From Tunicatimonas pelagia (GTDB lineage: Bacteria; Bacteroidota; Bacteroidia; Cytophagales; Cyclobacteriaceae), in the NCBI RefSeq assembly GCF_030506325.1, contig NZ_CP120683.1, forward strand, positions 4,911,001 through 4,975,000: 64,000 nt of DNA, written 5' to 3'. The notes beneath the pieces were generated by a model. The model saw only the letters and a list, made by a program, of their open reading frames with translations, made no database searches and was not told the DNA's origin. Each line of letters starts with the position of its first letter. Position 1 is the stretch's first letter. This document shows, one piece after another, positions 19,018 to 28,539 of the stretch. The translations under genes were made by a program, and so were the position numbers.

Positions 19018-19923
19018 CTATATTACCCAGTACCTTTCTATCAGCTCTAATACCTTCTCTTTGTCTATAAAATGTATTGTACCCTTTAATTTTTCTGGCA
19101 CTCTGTAGAGAACTTCCCTCTTTGCTTCTTCGCTGAACTTTCCACTTATCACGAATGTGAATGAGGAAATATACATCTCATCTCTACTTTCCTGTCCTGT
19201 ATAAGGAATAGAAAATGCGCTCTCAGCTTGTTCTATTAAGGTCTTAATTTTTCCTTTAGCGCCACCACCTACATTTCCAGGCTTTACCTGCATGGCATGA
19301 TACTTTAGTTGCCCAAACTTAGAAAATTCAGAAAAAACTATGTCTTTTCCATACTCGTTAGTCCCATGAGTGTATTTGACAAAGTTAAATTTCATTCTTC
19401 TGAGCAACGGTAAAACCACATCTAGAGTAAAAGGCTTTTCATCAGTATCGTACTCATTTTTCCACTGAAAACCATTTACAGTAACATCAACCTCCTTTTT
19501 GAGATCTAAAATTGCAGAATTTCCTTCGCCTATCAAGTTTTCAATAGTATCGAAGGTATTGGACGTTTTATAGCTTATAATAATATATTGATGACCTTCG
19601 TCATCTACATGATTGTAATCAGAATATAAATTTTCATGAAATTCAACTGCCTTTAAAAAAGCTGTAAAATAGACAGAAATCCTTTGAGGAACTTTCTTTA
19701 ATAAGTTAGGATGAGAATAATATTCAATTTGAAATTCATCTTCATATCGCCTGATTCCTGTAATCTCAAAAATATCACCCACAAGATTTCCAAAAGGAAT
19801 TCTCAAATCTAATTTATCTGGAAACTCGTCTGTACGGAGAGGTAACACTTCACTTAATTTGATATTAGCAGCTTCATCCATTGACAACATATCACCATGA
19901 AGAAACCCCATATCACTAATCAA
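19018..19923 (-). pseudogene. Mrr-like PD-(D/E)XK nuclease gene, 3' part (split by IS)
   Basis: This is the main part (298 of 325 original codons) of a gene cut by the IS at 19921-21208. The C-terminal third looks like a restriction-endonuclease fold: an acidic residue in NEYGKDIVF, then AMQVKPGNVGGG with the QxK strand, then SSFTFVISGKFSEEAKREV, as in Mrr-like nucleases. The N-terminal half is unrecognised. Removing the IS and one 6-bp target copy joins it in frame with 21215-21289. A TTG at 19923 or an inner ATG at 19911 could still start a shortened protein that keeps the nuclease part. Function before the split was probably DNA cleavage; specificity unknown. Confidence 0.72.
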
Positions 19924-21208
19924 TAGTATGGACAGTTTTATGCAGCCAATTTTCCCCGTTGCAATAGCTTTGGGTAGTTGGGGTGCATTTTTATTGACTC
20001 AGCGTCCAGATTTAAGTTTGAAATAATGATTTGTAGCCAACGGGTATTAAAATGCTCTGTTTTGACGTCTTGCAGTGAGAAGCTGGTTCTACCCTGCAAG
20101 TGATTCTCTACCAAACACAGATTCAAAGTCATCATGACGGCCTGAAAATGGAAGGCCAAACGTTTTTCTTGAGTGCTTTGGCAGTGGCTGAGTCCTAAAT
20201 GCTGCTTAGCATCTCTAAAGAGAAACTCAATATTGAAGCGCAAGCGATAGTATGCTAGAATACGACTTGCTGAGAGTTCCAGATCCGAACATCCTAACAA
20301 GAACAAACCGGTTCGGCCGCTTTTACTTTGTGTAGTAACCATCACTACTTTTATCTTTCGCTTCCACTTTACCGACCAAACCACTTGGCAATAGACTTGC
20401 CAACCTTCAGGGGTGGTACCCTGTTGTTCAAAACGAGTTAACACCTCATCGCCTTTCCAGTGAACTTTACCCCCATTCTTGCGTTTTCTCCCTCGGGGCT
20501 TTTGGGGGCCTTCATATAAGTAGTTCATATTGGCATCACCGCGCAACTTAGTGATCATGAACATACCTAACGCAGCTACCTGATCCCAAGCGGCTTGTTT
20601 GGCGTAAAAGCCGTCTACCACCCAGTACTTCGTCTTTTTGAGCAGGTAGGCACTACAACGGACTAGCTGCTGTAAGTAGAAAAGTAAGCGGTTGGTCTCG
20701 TCTTTGAGTCCACCAGGGGTTTGGTGTACCGATAGGGTTAAGGCCAATCCGCTTTTCACTGATACCAAAGCCAGCGCACTAATCTCTAATCCTTTAATTG
20801 CTTTTTGGGAGCATCCGCTCCAGTACCTATCCAAACCGTACGTCTTTTTACCGCTCTTAGCAACGTAGCTACAGTCACTCACCGCAATCCAGGAGTGGTT
20901 AGCAAAAAACAGATCAATGAGCACCTCACTAAAGTGTCTGAAATCAAAAGCTTTGTCGTAATTACGCCGAAACGTACGCTCACATAGGTCGCCCCAGCGC
21001 GACAAGTTGGTAAAGTTATAACGCCCCTTAGCCGATAAGAACACCTGTACAAGATGCACTAAAAACTTATGCATGGGTTGGGATATGTCCGGCATTTTTG
21101 CCATTATCGTCTGGAGAATCTCTATGGTTTTCATGGTACCCTAAAGTTGTTCGCAAAACTAACTTAATGGGGTGCCTTCTCTTTTCCTAAATTCTGTCCG
21201 AAGTATTG
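19921..21208 (-). mobile_element. IS4-like insertion sequence, 1288 bp
   Basis: The element is bounded by imperfect inverted repeats: CAATAGTATGGACAG at the left and, read on the other strand, CAATACTTCGGACAG at the right. It is flanked by the 6-bp direct repeat ACTAAT at 19915-19920 and 21209-21214. It holds one transposase gene. The insertion splits an Mrr-like nuclease gene. Intact ends, intact ORF and a perfect duplication suggest a recent event. Confidence 0.88.
19938..21134 (-). CDS. IS4-family-like DDE transposase
   Basis: A 398-residue transposase. The first catalytic Asp is D87 in WIAVSDCSYV, the second lies in KYWVVDGFYAK, and the glutamate is in a YREK-like block YYRLRFNIEFLFRDAKQH, the usual IS4-type layout. 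A basic insert PRGRKRKNGGKVHWKG lies between. The reading frame is full length, with the stop 14 bp from the left end of the element. Confidence 0.93.
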   Translation of the reverse strand: MKTIEILQTIMAKMPDISQPMHKFLVHLVQVFLSAKGRYNFTNLSRWGDLCERTFRRNYDKAFDFRHFSEVLIDLFFANHSWIAVSDCSYVAKSGKKTYGLDRYWSGCSQKAIKGLEISALALVSVKSGLALTLSVHQTPGGLKDETNRLLFYLQQLVRCSAYLLKKTKYWVVDGFYAKQAAWDQVAALGMFMITKLRGDANMNYLYEGPQKPRGRKRKNGGKVHWKGDEVLTRFEQQGTTPEGWQVYCQVVWSVKWKRKIKVVMVTTQSKSGRTGLFLLGCSDLELSASRILAYYRLRFNIEFLFRDAKQHLGLSHCQSTQEKRLAFHFQAVMMTLNLCLVENHLQGRTSFSLQDVKTEHFNTRWLQIIISNLNLDAESIKMHPNYPKLLQRGKLAA

Positions 21209-21289
21209 ACTAATGAGTTTATGATTTAAGAAAACATCATATTCATACGCCCCTCTATCAGTTAGGGCTTTCTCCTTTATTTCTATCAT
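21209..21289 (-). pseudogene. Mrr-like nuclease gene, 5' fragment
   Basis: The minus strand from an ATG at 21289 gives 27 codons (MIEIKEKALTDRGAYEYDVF then LNHKLIS) ending exactly in the IS target copy. Joined to position 19914 it continues in frame as DMGFLHGDML. An AAGGAG-like ribosome site is not seen, but an AAATCTTAGG-like purine stretch is close. Without the IS the protein would be 325 residues. Confidence 0.75.
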
Positions 21290-21310
21290 AACCTAAATCT
21301 TATGAAAAAA

Positions 21311-22048
21311 TTAATTTTCAACTCCCTCTGTCCAGACTTCGTGCATGGGTTCGCCTTTGCTGTTGAGTCCTTTGTGGTACCAGTCGTCGGCTGTGCGGCG
21401 GTACTCAAACGATAAGGAAGCACCTGTTCGGCTATCGTCGCGGGAGAAGAATTCAATGTTTTCGGTGTACTCACCGTCTTCGGTAGCCTGGTAAGTGCCA
21501 CCACCGGTGCCCATAAATTCTTTGGTGGCGTAGTTAAACGCTGCCCACTGAAAGCGACTACCCGAAAGTATTTTAACGGTGATCCGAGGGCCAGCTCGTC
21601 GACGTTCGCCTTCATTGCCATCTTCATCTACCCGGGTAGCAAATCGCCAAGCTCCGGTAAGCGGGGTAGTTTCTTCTCCTAAACGCTCCCAAACCTGTGT
21701 GCCGTCAGGAGTATCTTTCAGCGTAAGCTGGTTATTGGTTACTTGGGCAGCGTAAACGATAGGGCTACGCACCTGAGAAGCATCTTCAGTGAAAAAATCG
21801 TAGAGAATATTAAGTTGGTCATCAGCTAATTCGTAACCGCCACCTCCGGCACTAACGAAACTTCCATCGGATTGATACTGGCCAAACATGAAATAACCAT
21901 CTTGTAGAATAGCGACTGTCTCAATGCCTACCAGTGGTTGACCATTAACGCTGCTCAGTTTCCAACCGCCGTCTAGCGAGGATTGGGCCCATACTGAGCT
22001 TGTATTGAATAGAAAAAGTACTAGGCAGTACGATAGTAAAGTTTTCAT
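21311..22048 (-). CDS. Secreted protein with two lipocalin-like repeats
   Basis: A 245-residue protein with a Sec signal peptide (MKTLLSYCLVLFLFNTSSVWAQ). Two similar halves follow: GGWKLSSVNG...GGGGYEL...YDFFTED and GAWRFATRVDEDG...GGGTYQATEDGEYTENIEFFSRD. Each looks like a small beta-barrel domain of the kind annotated as lipocalin-like or DUF4488-like; the exact family is uncertain. Probably periplasmic. No functional partner nearby. Confidence 0.75.
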   Translation of the reverse strand: MKTLLSYCLVLFLFNTSSVWAQSSLDGGWKLSSVNGQPLVGIETVAILQDGYFMFGQYQSDGSFVSAGGGGYELADDQLNILYDFFTEDASQVRSPIVYAAQVTNNQLTLKDTPDGTQVWERLGEETTPLTGAWRFATRVDEDGNEGERRRAGPRITVKILSGSRFQWAAFNYATKEFMGTGGGTYQATEDGEYTENIEFFSRDDSRTGASLSFEYRRTADDWYHKGLNSKGEPMHEVWTEGVEN

Positions 22049-22142
22049 AGGTTTTTAGGTTGATTATCACTAAAAACTGCTAAATACCGATAAGGTTCAG
22101 CAAACTTTTAGGCACACTACCTTATTGCAGCGCACTACGCAA

Positions 22143-22517
22143 CTATCGGCAGTGATGAATGACGTAGGTAACCACGCCCCAGAGTTGAATAGTTTTTTTT
22201 TGAACCATCGCGGATGGCTCATAAGCTAGCGAATACTGCCGGGCGTCGTAGGTTGAAGCTTGCATGAGCTGAAACGCATCATTTTCAAGGGCAATCACCA
22301 GATCGTTAGCTTCGGCTGAAAGGTTACGGTCTACTACCAGCAAATCACCATCATGAATATTTAGCGACTGCATACTTTCGCCCTTCACTTTAATGAAGTA
22401 GCAAGAAGGGGAGTGGGAGAGGACGTACTCGGTTAAGTCCAAATTTAAAATATTGCCCGGCAGAAGCGGTAACTTTTGCAGTTGAATGCTAGCTTCTGAA
22501 GAAGATTCGCGTGTCAT
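22143..22517 (-). CDS. UmuD-like S24 family protein lacking catalytic Lys
   Basis: A 124-residue protein aligning over its length with UmuD/LexA-type S24 peptidases: YVLSHSPSCYFIKVKGESM (nucleophile position S48), IHDGDLLVVDRNL, NDLVIALENDAFQLM, and the end LWGVVTYVIHH. At the position of the UmuD general-base lysine (FTVKK) it has Met85 (FQLMQ). Self-cleavage by the normal Ser/Lys dyad is therefore unlikely. No umuC polymerase is adjacent. It might be a structural or regulatory partner, or an inactive relict. Confidence 0.82.
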   Translation of the reverse strand: MTRESSSEASIQLQKLPLLPGNILNLDLTEYVLSHSPSCYFIKVKGESMQSLNIHDGDLLVVDRNLSAEANDLVIALENDAFQLMQASTYDARQYSLAYEPSAMVQKKTIQLWGVVTYVIHHCR

Positions 22518-22789
22518 AGGAAATGAAGGTTGGTTGGCTAAGACAAATATATATCTTTTATGTGAATTATATTCTTTTTTTAAGAATATTTTACTTTAAT
22601 CTCTTTGGTTTCAATTCCCCGAGGTCTGCCTTGAGAAATAAACTTATTCCGCCAAATGCCTCGTGGGCTTACCCCGAGGATTATTTACTAATTCTTTGAG
22701 TAGTGCCGTAAATACCATATTGTCAATTTGTGCCTCCAGTAGCAGGAAATCAGTTCAAGTTTTCCTAACTTTCGTAAAACTACCAACTT

Positions 22790-25700
22790 ATGCTATCTCT
22801 TAAAGTACTGCTATTTTGCTATGTGGTACCCTTTTGTACAGCCGCCACGGTTTTACCAGATACCACCCGAACCGGAGCCGAGTATCTAGCGTTGGCCCAA
22901 GCATCAGAGAATCAAGAAGCTCCTGTTCAAGCCATCAAGCATTACAAATTGGCCCGGCAGCAGCTACAGCACGAGCAGGATTACCTAAATGTAGTGTACG
23001 CACTCACCCAATTAGCTGATTTACACTTGTCCGATGAGGCTACTCAACCCAAAGCAGTAGCTTACTTAGATACCGCTCAGATAGTTCTTAACCAGCACGT
23101 ACCCGATAATGATACACTCAGTGCGCTGGTTTTTACTGCTAAAGCTAACTTAGCTCTCGCCCAACGTAAACACTATGAAGCAATTGAGCACTACCAACAA
23201 TCGTTAGTTCGAAAACGAGTGTTTTATGGGGAAAACCATCTGGAGGTCGCCCGTGATTTAGAAGAGATAGGCAACGTTTATCTGTATAACCTACAGAGCC
23301 CCTACGAATCGGAGCGGTTTCACCAGCAGGTACTTAGTATCCGAGAGCAATTTAGCGACCAAGGCCGACTACTGGCTAATTGTTACTATCATCTCTCTTT
23401 CGCTAATCGCCTACGGGGTGACTATGATAAAGCGTTATCGTACGCATTTAAGGTAGAGCAGGGCTATAAGAATTTACCAGAGGTCGACCACTTTAATCTA
23501 CTGAATGCCAATGGCTTGCTAGGAACTATTTATCATGATATGGATAGTATTGATAAGGCTTTGTATTATAATAGAAAGGCAATAGAAATTGGAGGTAAAA
23601 TACCGAAAGCTAACCTTTCTATGCACTATAACAATCAAGCTGGATATTTTTTCAAGAAACAAGCTTACGATAGTAGTATTTATTATGCGCGTTTAGCTGT
23701 AGACAAGCAGGCTAATCTAGAGTCACTTTCAATAAGTTATCAGTTTCTAGGGAATGCTTACCGAGGAAAGGGGCAAATGAAAGCATCATTTGCTAATTAC
23801 CGAGAAAGTCAAGATTTAAAAAAGGTAATCTATGGTAACTATCATGCCCAATTATCTTTCTTGTACATTGATATTGGAAAGGCGTTTGACGCGATTCAAA
23901 GCCCAGACAGTGCTTTATATTATTATCAGTTGGGATTAGAGAATGCAAGAACTAGTCGGCAGCAGTCAGAAGTTTTTACTACAGCGATTCGGACAGAAGA
24001 CGATCTAGGCGCAATGGAAGAAGCTCTAACTAGGCTCACGTCTATTTTAATGAAACAGTATAGGAAGACCTCTAATACCAGCTATTTAAATATAGCTCTA
24101 CCGTATTTTGAGCTATTTGATCAGTTAGTAGATGTTTGGCGAGCGGATTTTTCTACTGAAGGAGCCAATTTGATACTGTCCAGTAATCATAAAACGACCT
24201 ACGAGCAGGCGGTATCCGCGGGTTACCATTTGTACCAAACCAATCCATCTGATTCTTTACTACGCTGGGTTTTTCACTTTACTGAGAAGAGTAAGGCGAT
24301 GGTGCTACTAGAGTCCATTCGTCAGGCCGAGCGAGACCAGCAGCTACTGCCTGATTCACTGGTTCAACGGTATCAATCCTTACGCACTCAGTTGGCCTAC
24401 TACCAGTCGGAGCTCACGGAAGCCGAGCCGCAGTCCGCTCAGATGTCGGAGTGGCAACGTCAGCGAGCCGACGTACTACGGGAAATTGAAACACTAGATC
24501 AGCAGGTGGAGGTTAATTATCCTAATTATTACACAATTACTAGTGAGGACTTTACCATCAGTCTAGATACCCTTCAGAAGCACCTGGTTTCGGGGCAGTC
24601 TGCCGTTTCCTATTTCTGGGGCAACTCGGCAGTATACGCCTTATTAGTTACCCCCGATACAGTGAAAGTCCACCGGACTGAAAACACAGGTCGGCTAAAG
24701 AAACTCGTTGGGCAGTACCAAGACGTACTGGCTAACGATAATATCAGTGCTCCCTCCTACGCTAATTTTCTCCAATTTCAAGAAAGTGCGCACCAGCTGT
24801 ACCAGACACTACTAGCTCCAGTATTGCCTGATGAAGATACTGAGCATCTAATTATTATGGCGGATGGTGAGCTTACTAAGGTGCCCTTTGAAAGCTTTAT
24901 TACATCTACCGTAGAAACTGCGCCCAATGACATTAGGTACCAAGATTTACCGTACCTAATCAAAACTTACGAGTTTTCCTACGAATTATCGGCCAGTGTG
25001 GCTTTTCGGAATAGGCAACGCCGTAAAGTAGGTCAGAAAGGTGAGTTCGGAGTGGCAGCGTTTGGCATTAAAAATTTTGAAAATATACCCGGTCACGAAC
25101 GTTATCCCCGCCTGGGCGATGCCGAAGAAGAGGTGAACTACGTACAAGAAAAATTTCCGCAGGCGCAAATCTTCTTAAATGAGTCGGCTACTGAAGAGGC
25201 GTTTAAACAACAGGCTGTAAATGCTGACATACTGCACGTAGCAACCCACGGTATGGTCGATTTAGAAAACCCCTTTGATTCTAAATTTATCTTTTACCCT
25301 ACCTCAGAAGAAGATGGATCTTTTTACCTGTATGAGTTGTACAACATGTCGTTAGAAACTCAGCTACTGCTGCTCGGCACCTGCGAGTCAGGGGTAGGTA
25401 AATACTACGCCGGAGAAGGAAGCTATAGCTTAGCTCGTAACTTCGTGTACGCTGGTTGTCAATCGGTCGTGATGTCGCTCTGGAAGATCAACGACTACTT
25501 AACTATGAAAACGATTGAGAAACTGTACGACCAACTTGCCGAGCAATCCGCTACCGCTACTGCGCTGCGGAATGCTAAGTTAGATTTTATTGAAGACGGA
25601 AGGTTCGCCCATCCCCAGTGTTGGGCCGGGTTGGTGTTACTCGGAAACACCGATGTTCAATTTCCCCTGCCCTACGATCTTACCTATGCCGCAGTAGCAC

Positions 25701-25798
25701 TTGCAGTAATAGTTATCCTCAGCCTGATTGTTTTTATGCGGCTGCGTAGATCCGATTATAAACGGGTGCTACCGAATATCAACCGCCAGCACGTCTGA
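22790..25798 (+). CDS. TPR-CHAT membrane protein (caspase-like protease)
   Basis: A 1002-residue protein: an N-terminal signal (about 1-20), tetratricopeptide-type helical repeats to about residue 420, a helical linker, and a CHAT domain of the caspase fold (about 690-955). The catalytic dyad is visible as H820 in HVATHG and C865 in LLGTCESGVG. A transmembrane helix (about 970-990) and a short basic tail close the protein. With the signal and C-terminal anchor, the TPR and protease parts should lie outside the cytosol. CHAT proteins include separase-like and gasdermin-activating proteases; the substrate here is unknown. The 3' end overlaps the next, convergent gene by 30 bp. Confidence 0.9.
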   Translation: MLSLKVLLFCYVVPFCTAATVLPDTTRTGAEYLALAQASENQEAPVQAIKHYKLARQQLQHEQDYLNVVYALTQLADLHLSDEATQPKAVAYLDTAQIVLNQHVPDNDTLSALVFTAKANLALAQRKHYEAIEHYQQSLVRKRVFYGENHLEVARDLEEIGNVYLYNLQSPYESERFHQQVLSIREQFSDQGRLLANCYYHLSFANRLRGDYDKALSYAFKVEQGYKNLPEVDHFNLLNANGLLGTIYHDMDSIDKALYYNRKAIEIGGKIPKANLSMHYNNQAGYFFKKQAYDSSIYYARLAVDKQANLESLSISYQFLGNAYRGKGQMKASFANYRESQDLKKVIYGNYHAQLSFLYIDIGKAFDAIQSPDSALYYYQLGLENARTSRQQSEVFTTAIRTEDDLGAMEEALTRLTSILMKQYRKTSNTSYLNIALPYFELFDQLVDVWRADFSTEGANLILSSNHKTTYEQAVSAGYHLYQTNPSDSLLRWVFHFTEKSKAMVLLESIRQAERDQQLLPDSLVQRYQSLRTQLAYYQSELTEAEPQSAQMSEWQRQRADVLREIETLDQQVEVNYPNYYTITSEDFTISLDTLQKHLVSGQSAVSYFWGNSAVYALLVTPDTVKVHRTENTGRLKKLVGQYQDVLANDNISAPSYANFLQFQESAHQLYQTLLAPVLPDEDTEHLIIMADGELTKVPFESFITSTVETAPNDIRYQDLPYLIKTYEFSYELSASVAFRNRQRRKVGQKGEFGVAAFGIKNFENIPGHERYPRLGDAEEEVNYVQEKFPQAQIFLNESATEEAFKQQAVNADILHVATHGMVDLENPFDSKFIFYPTSEEDGSFYLYELYNMSLETQLLLLGTCESGVGKYYAGEGSYSLARNFVYAGCQSVVMSLWKINDYLTMKTIEKLYDQLAEQSATATALRNAKLDFIEDGRFAHPQCWAGLVLLGNTDVQFPLPYDLTYAAVALAVIVILSLIVFMRLRRSDYKRVLPNINRQHV

Positions 25799-26392
25799 TA
25801 CTTCTACGTACCTAACTATTTCGCCCTTTACGGGAATAGGTTTTGCAGCTTGTTTTACGAAGCTATCCTGTATTACCTTTTTACTTTTCTTACTTCCTAA
25901 GTAATTTTCTATTAATTCTTCCCGGGCATCATCGTGGCCACTATTTCCTTTGTATAGCTTTACCTCAGCTACTCCCTTGTATTCTTTATCGTACTTGATT
26001 ACACTACCTTCGTCTATCTGTTTAGTGTTAACATCTTCGCTGTCTATTGCTAGAAAATAAAATAACTCTCCAGTAGAGCAATCCTGAAGAACACCATCAA
26101 CGTACTTAGTTCGGCCCCCGTTAAAGGCTACCACCTCCGGCTCTCCTGCCTCTACCGTTCGTTTAGAAACTTCGTACAGATTACCATTGCAGTGTAGTGA
26201 ATCACTGTCAGTAGGTTGGCTATCAAATCGTTTCCGTACTTTATCCAGCGCAAACTTAATATTCAGCGGGGTAATACTGGCCAACTGGTCAGCGTTTGCA
26301 CTAGTAATCGTGCCCTCTTTCACTAAGTTTTCAAAGGTTGAAATATTCGTCAAGGTTCGTGGTTTGGCACAAAGAATACGTCCGTCTGGCAT
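25769..26392 (-). CDS. Protein of unknown function
   Basis: A 207-residue protein without signal or membrane segment. It begins MPDGRILCAKPRTLTNISTF and has a charged C-terminal half with DAREELIENYLGSKKSKK. I do not recognise a family. It converges with the CHAT gene and overlaps it by 30 bp. It may be a chance neighbour; a link to the CHAT protease is only a hypothesis. Confidence 0.65.
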   Translation of the reverse strand: MPDGRILCAKPRTLTNISTFENLVKEGTITSANADQLASITPLNIKFALDKVRKRFDSQPTDSDSLHCNGNLYEVSKRTVEAGEPEVVAFNGGRTKYVDGVLQDCSTGELFYFLAIDSEDVNTKQIDEGSVIKYDKEYKGVAEVKLYKGNSGHDDAREELIENYLGSKKSKKVIQDSFVKQAAKPIPVKGEIVRYVEVSDVLAVDIR

Positions 26393-26529
26393 AATTGTAA
26401 GGTTTTAAGGTTAGTAAAACTATGTGTAGTATGTTTAAAGCTAACAACTTATATCTTTTGTTAGCTAATATACAACTATTAGTAACCGCCAATCGAAAAT
26501 GTCACCTGATGAAGCAGAAAAATTTTAAC

Positions 26530-27288
26530 TTACCGGGAGGTATCTTCTTGTTTTTCCACCAAAAATTGCCAGTAGCGGCGGGGTACGTGCTGAAGGTGTA
26601 ATTTATCGTTGCGCCGTTCGGGAATATTGACGTGTTGGAAGTAGGTACGCCATAATTGCTGATACTCTTTTTCAGCATTAGTAAGTAGTTGAGGAGCTAG
26701 CTGGTGTTGAGAAGAGTCTAGCGTAATAAAACGAGCGGTGTAAGGTTCGTAATAGAGGCCATAACGTCGTTTGGTGTCGTAAATCAGCCAGCGGAAAGCC
26801 GGATAGCGTTGGGTGAAGTGCGGGGGCAGTAGCGGTAGTACATTAAAGTCAGGATTGATCAATGCAGCGTACAAGCCCTCCTGCGTTTGCTGGAAGCGGA
26901 CAAAAGCGTGCATCCGATGTACCTCCCGGTGAATCTGCTTTTTGATACGATGTACTTGTAATATGATTGGCTCCCGAAAGTTATTCAGCACATTCCCCGA
27001 GCTGCTTACAGCCAGCTTTACAAATCGATAAATTAGCATTTCTACCTGGAGCTGTTCGGACAGAAAAATATGATAGAGGATAGTTACTACATCTGACCCA
27101 CACTGCTGGATTAACTTCTTTTTTACACGTTGGTTGTGTTCGGGGTTAGTGGGTACAAAGATCGGCTCGCCAAACAGACCAGGCTGAAAAGCAGATTCTT
27201 CGGAAATTTCTTCTACCGCACCCAGGCGATAGCTTTCAAAGACTACCGATAATAATCCTTCAAATGATCCGTCGTAGGTATATACCAT
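26530..27288 (-). CDS. TIGR03915-type (DUF4130) putative DNA metabolism protein
   Basis: A 252-residue protein starting MVYTYDGSFEGLLSVVFESY, typical of the TIGR03915 family (DUF4130), with EVHRMHAFVRFQQT in the middle and FTQRYPAFRWLIYDTKRRYG later. Family members are always paired with an SplB-like radical SAM protein, as here with a 3-bp gap, and are thought to act in DNA modification or repair. Catalysis is uncharacterised. Confidence 0.88.
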   Translation of the reverse strand: MVYTYDGSFEGLLSVVFESYRLGAVEEISEESAFQPGLFGEPIFVPTNPEHNQRVKKKLIQQCGSDVVTILYHIFLSEQLQVEMLIYRFVKLAVSSSGNVLNNFREPIILQVHRIKKQIHREVHRMHAFVRFQQTQEGLYAALINPDFNVLPLLPPHFTQRYPAFRWLIYDTKRRYGLYYEPYTARFITLDSSQHQLAPQLLTNAEKEYQQLWRTYFQHVNIPERRNDKLHLQHVPRRYWQFLVEKQEDTSR

Positions 27289-27291
27289 ACG

Positions 27292-28539
27292 TTAACCGAA
27301 TAAGCTGAGTTGAGGAGAGAACTTCGGTTGGGCTTGCTCGCTCAAAATTCGCTGCTTCAGATGCTCGGGGTGAAAACCTAGCCAGCGAAAGTCTGAGTCG
27401 GCCGTAATCAGAAAGTAGCGGGCGCGTTTCCAAACAATGCCAATCTTTTTAAGGTGTTCGGCGCGCAGCTTACCAAACCGACGAGCCTGCACAATTTTTT
27501 GCGCTGACTTGACTCCTACTCCCGGAATCCGCAGAATGAGTTCGTAAGGTGCCGTATTCATGTCTACCGGAAATTGTTCGGGATGCCGCAAGGCGTAACC
27601 TAGTTTTGGGTCTACCTCTTGATCCAAATCCGGGTATTGCTCATCCACCAGTTCATCGACATTAAACCCATAGCTGCGGAGCAACCAATCAGCTTGGTAC
27701 AGTCGGTTTTCCCGAACCAATGGGGGACTTTTTAGTACGGGTAATCGCTGATCGTTGCTAATGGGCACGTAACCCGAATAGTATACCCGGCGTAGTTGCT
27801 GTTCTTGGTACAAACTGTTGGCCAAGTGTAAAATATGATAATCTTTTTCCGGAGTAGCTCCTACCACCAACTGCGTGCTCTGTCCGCCGGGAGTAAAGGT
27901 AGGAGCTGAACGTAACGTTTTCTTTTCCTCTCGATAGCCAGTAATAGATTCGGCTAGAAAGTTCATAGGCTGGTAGGCCGACGCATAGTCTTTTTCTGGA
28001 GCCACCTTTTTCAAGCTTTCCTCGGAAGGAATTTCTAGGTTTACACTCAGTCGGTCGGCGTATAAGCCTGCTTCATGAATCAACTCATCACTTGCACCCG
28101 GAATTGCTTTCAGGTGGATGTAGCCATTGAATTTATGTTCGGTGCGTAATTTTTTGGCAATTCTTACCAGTCGCTCCATAGTATAGTCTGTATTCTTGAA
28201 GATGCCAGAGCTTAAGAATAGCCCTTCAATATAGTTGCGCTTGTAGAAGTTAATTGTTAAGTCTACTACTTCCTGCACCGTGAAAGCAGCTCGCTTAATA
28301 TCGTTGGAACGACGGCTAACACAGTAGGCACAGTCAAAAATACAGTAGTTGGTCAGCAAAATTTTTAGTAGCGAAACGCAGCGACCGTCTTGGGTATACG
28401 TATGGCAGATACCCATTCCTTGGGAGTTGCCTAGCCCATCCTTAGTATTCTTGCGATTGCTTCCGCTAGAAGCGCAGCTTACGTCGTATTTGGCCGCATC
28501 GGCCAGAATGGCTAATTTCTCAGTCACAGGTTGAGGCAT
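27292..28539 (-). CDS. Radical SAM DNA modification/repair protein (SplB-like)
   Basis: A 415-residue radical SAM enzyme. The cluster motif CxxxxxCxxC-like stretch is NYCIFDCAYCVSRRSND. The C-terminus carries a helix-hairpin-helix unit (MNTAPYELILRIPGVGVKSAQKIVQARR), which suggests DNA binding. This is the TIGR03916-type family that is paired with a DUF4130 protein. Spore photoproduct lyase is the nearest known activity, but the substrate of this subgroup is not established. Confidence 0.9.
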   Translation of the reverse strand: MPQPVTEKLAILADAAKYDVSCASSGSNRKNTKDGLGNSQGMGICHTYTQDGRCVSLLKILLTNYCIFDCAYCVSRRSNDIKRAAFTVQEVVDLTINFYKRNYIEGLFLSSGIFKNTDYTMERLVRIAKKLRTEHKFNGYIHLKAIPGASDELIHEAGLYADRLSVNLEIPSEESLKKVAPEKDYASAYQPMNFLAESITGYREEKKTLRSAPTFTPGGQSTQLVVGATPEKDYHILHLANSLYQEQQLRRVYYSGYVPISNDQRLPVLKSPPLVRENRLYQADWLLRSYGFNVDELVDEQYPDLDQEVDPKLGYALRHPEQFPVDMNTAPYELILRIPGVGVKSAQKIVQARRFGKLRAEHLKKIGIVWKRARYFLITADSDFRWLGFHPEHLKQRILSEQAQPKFSPQLSLFG

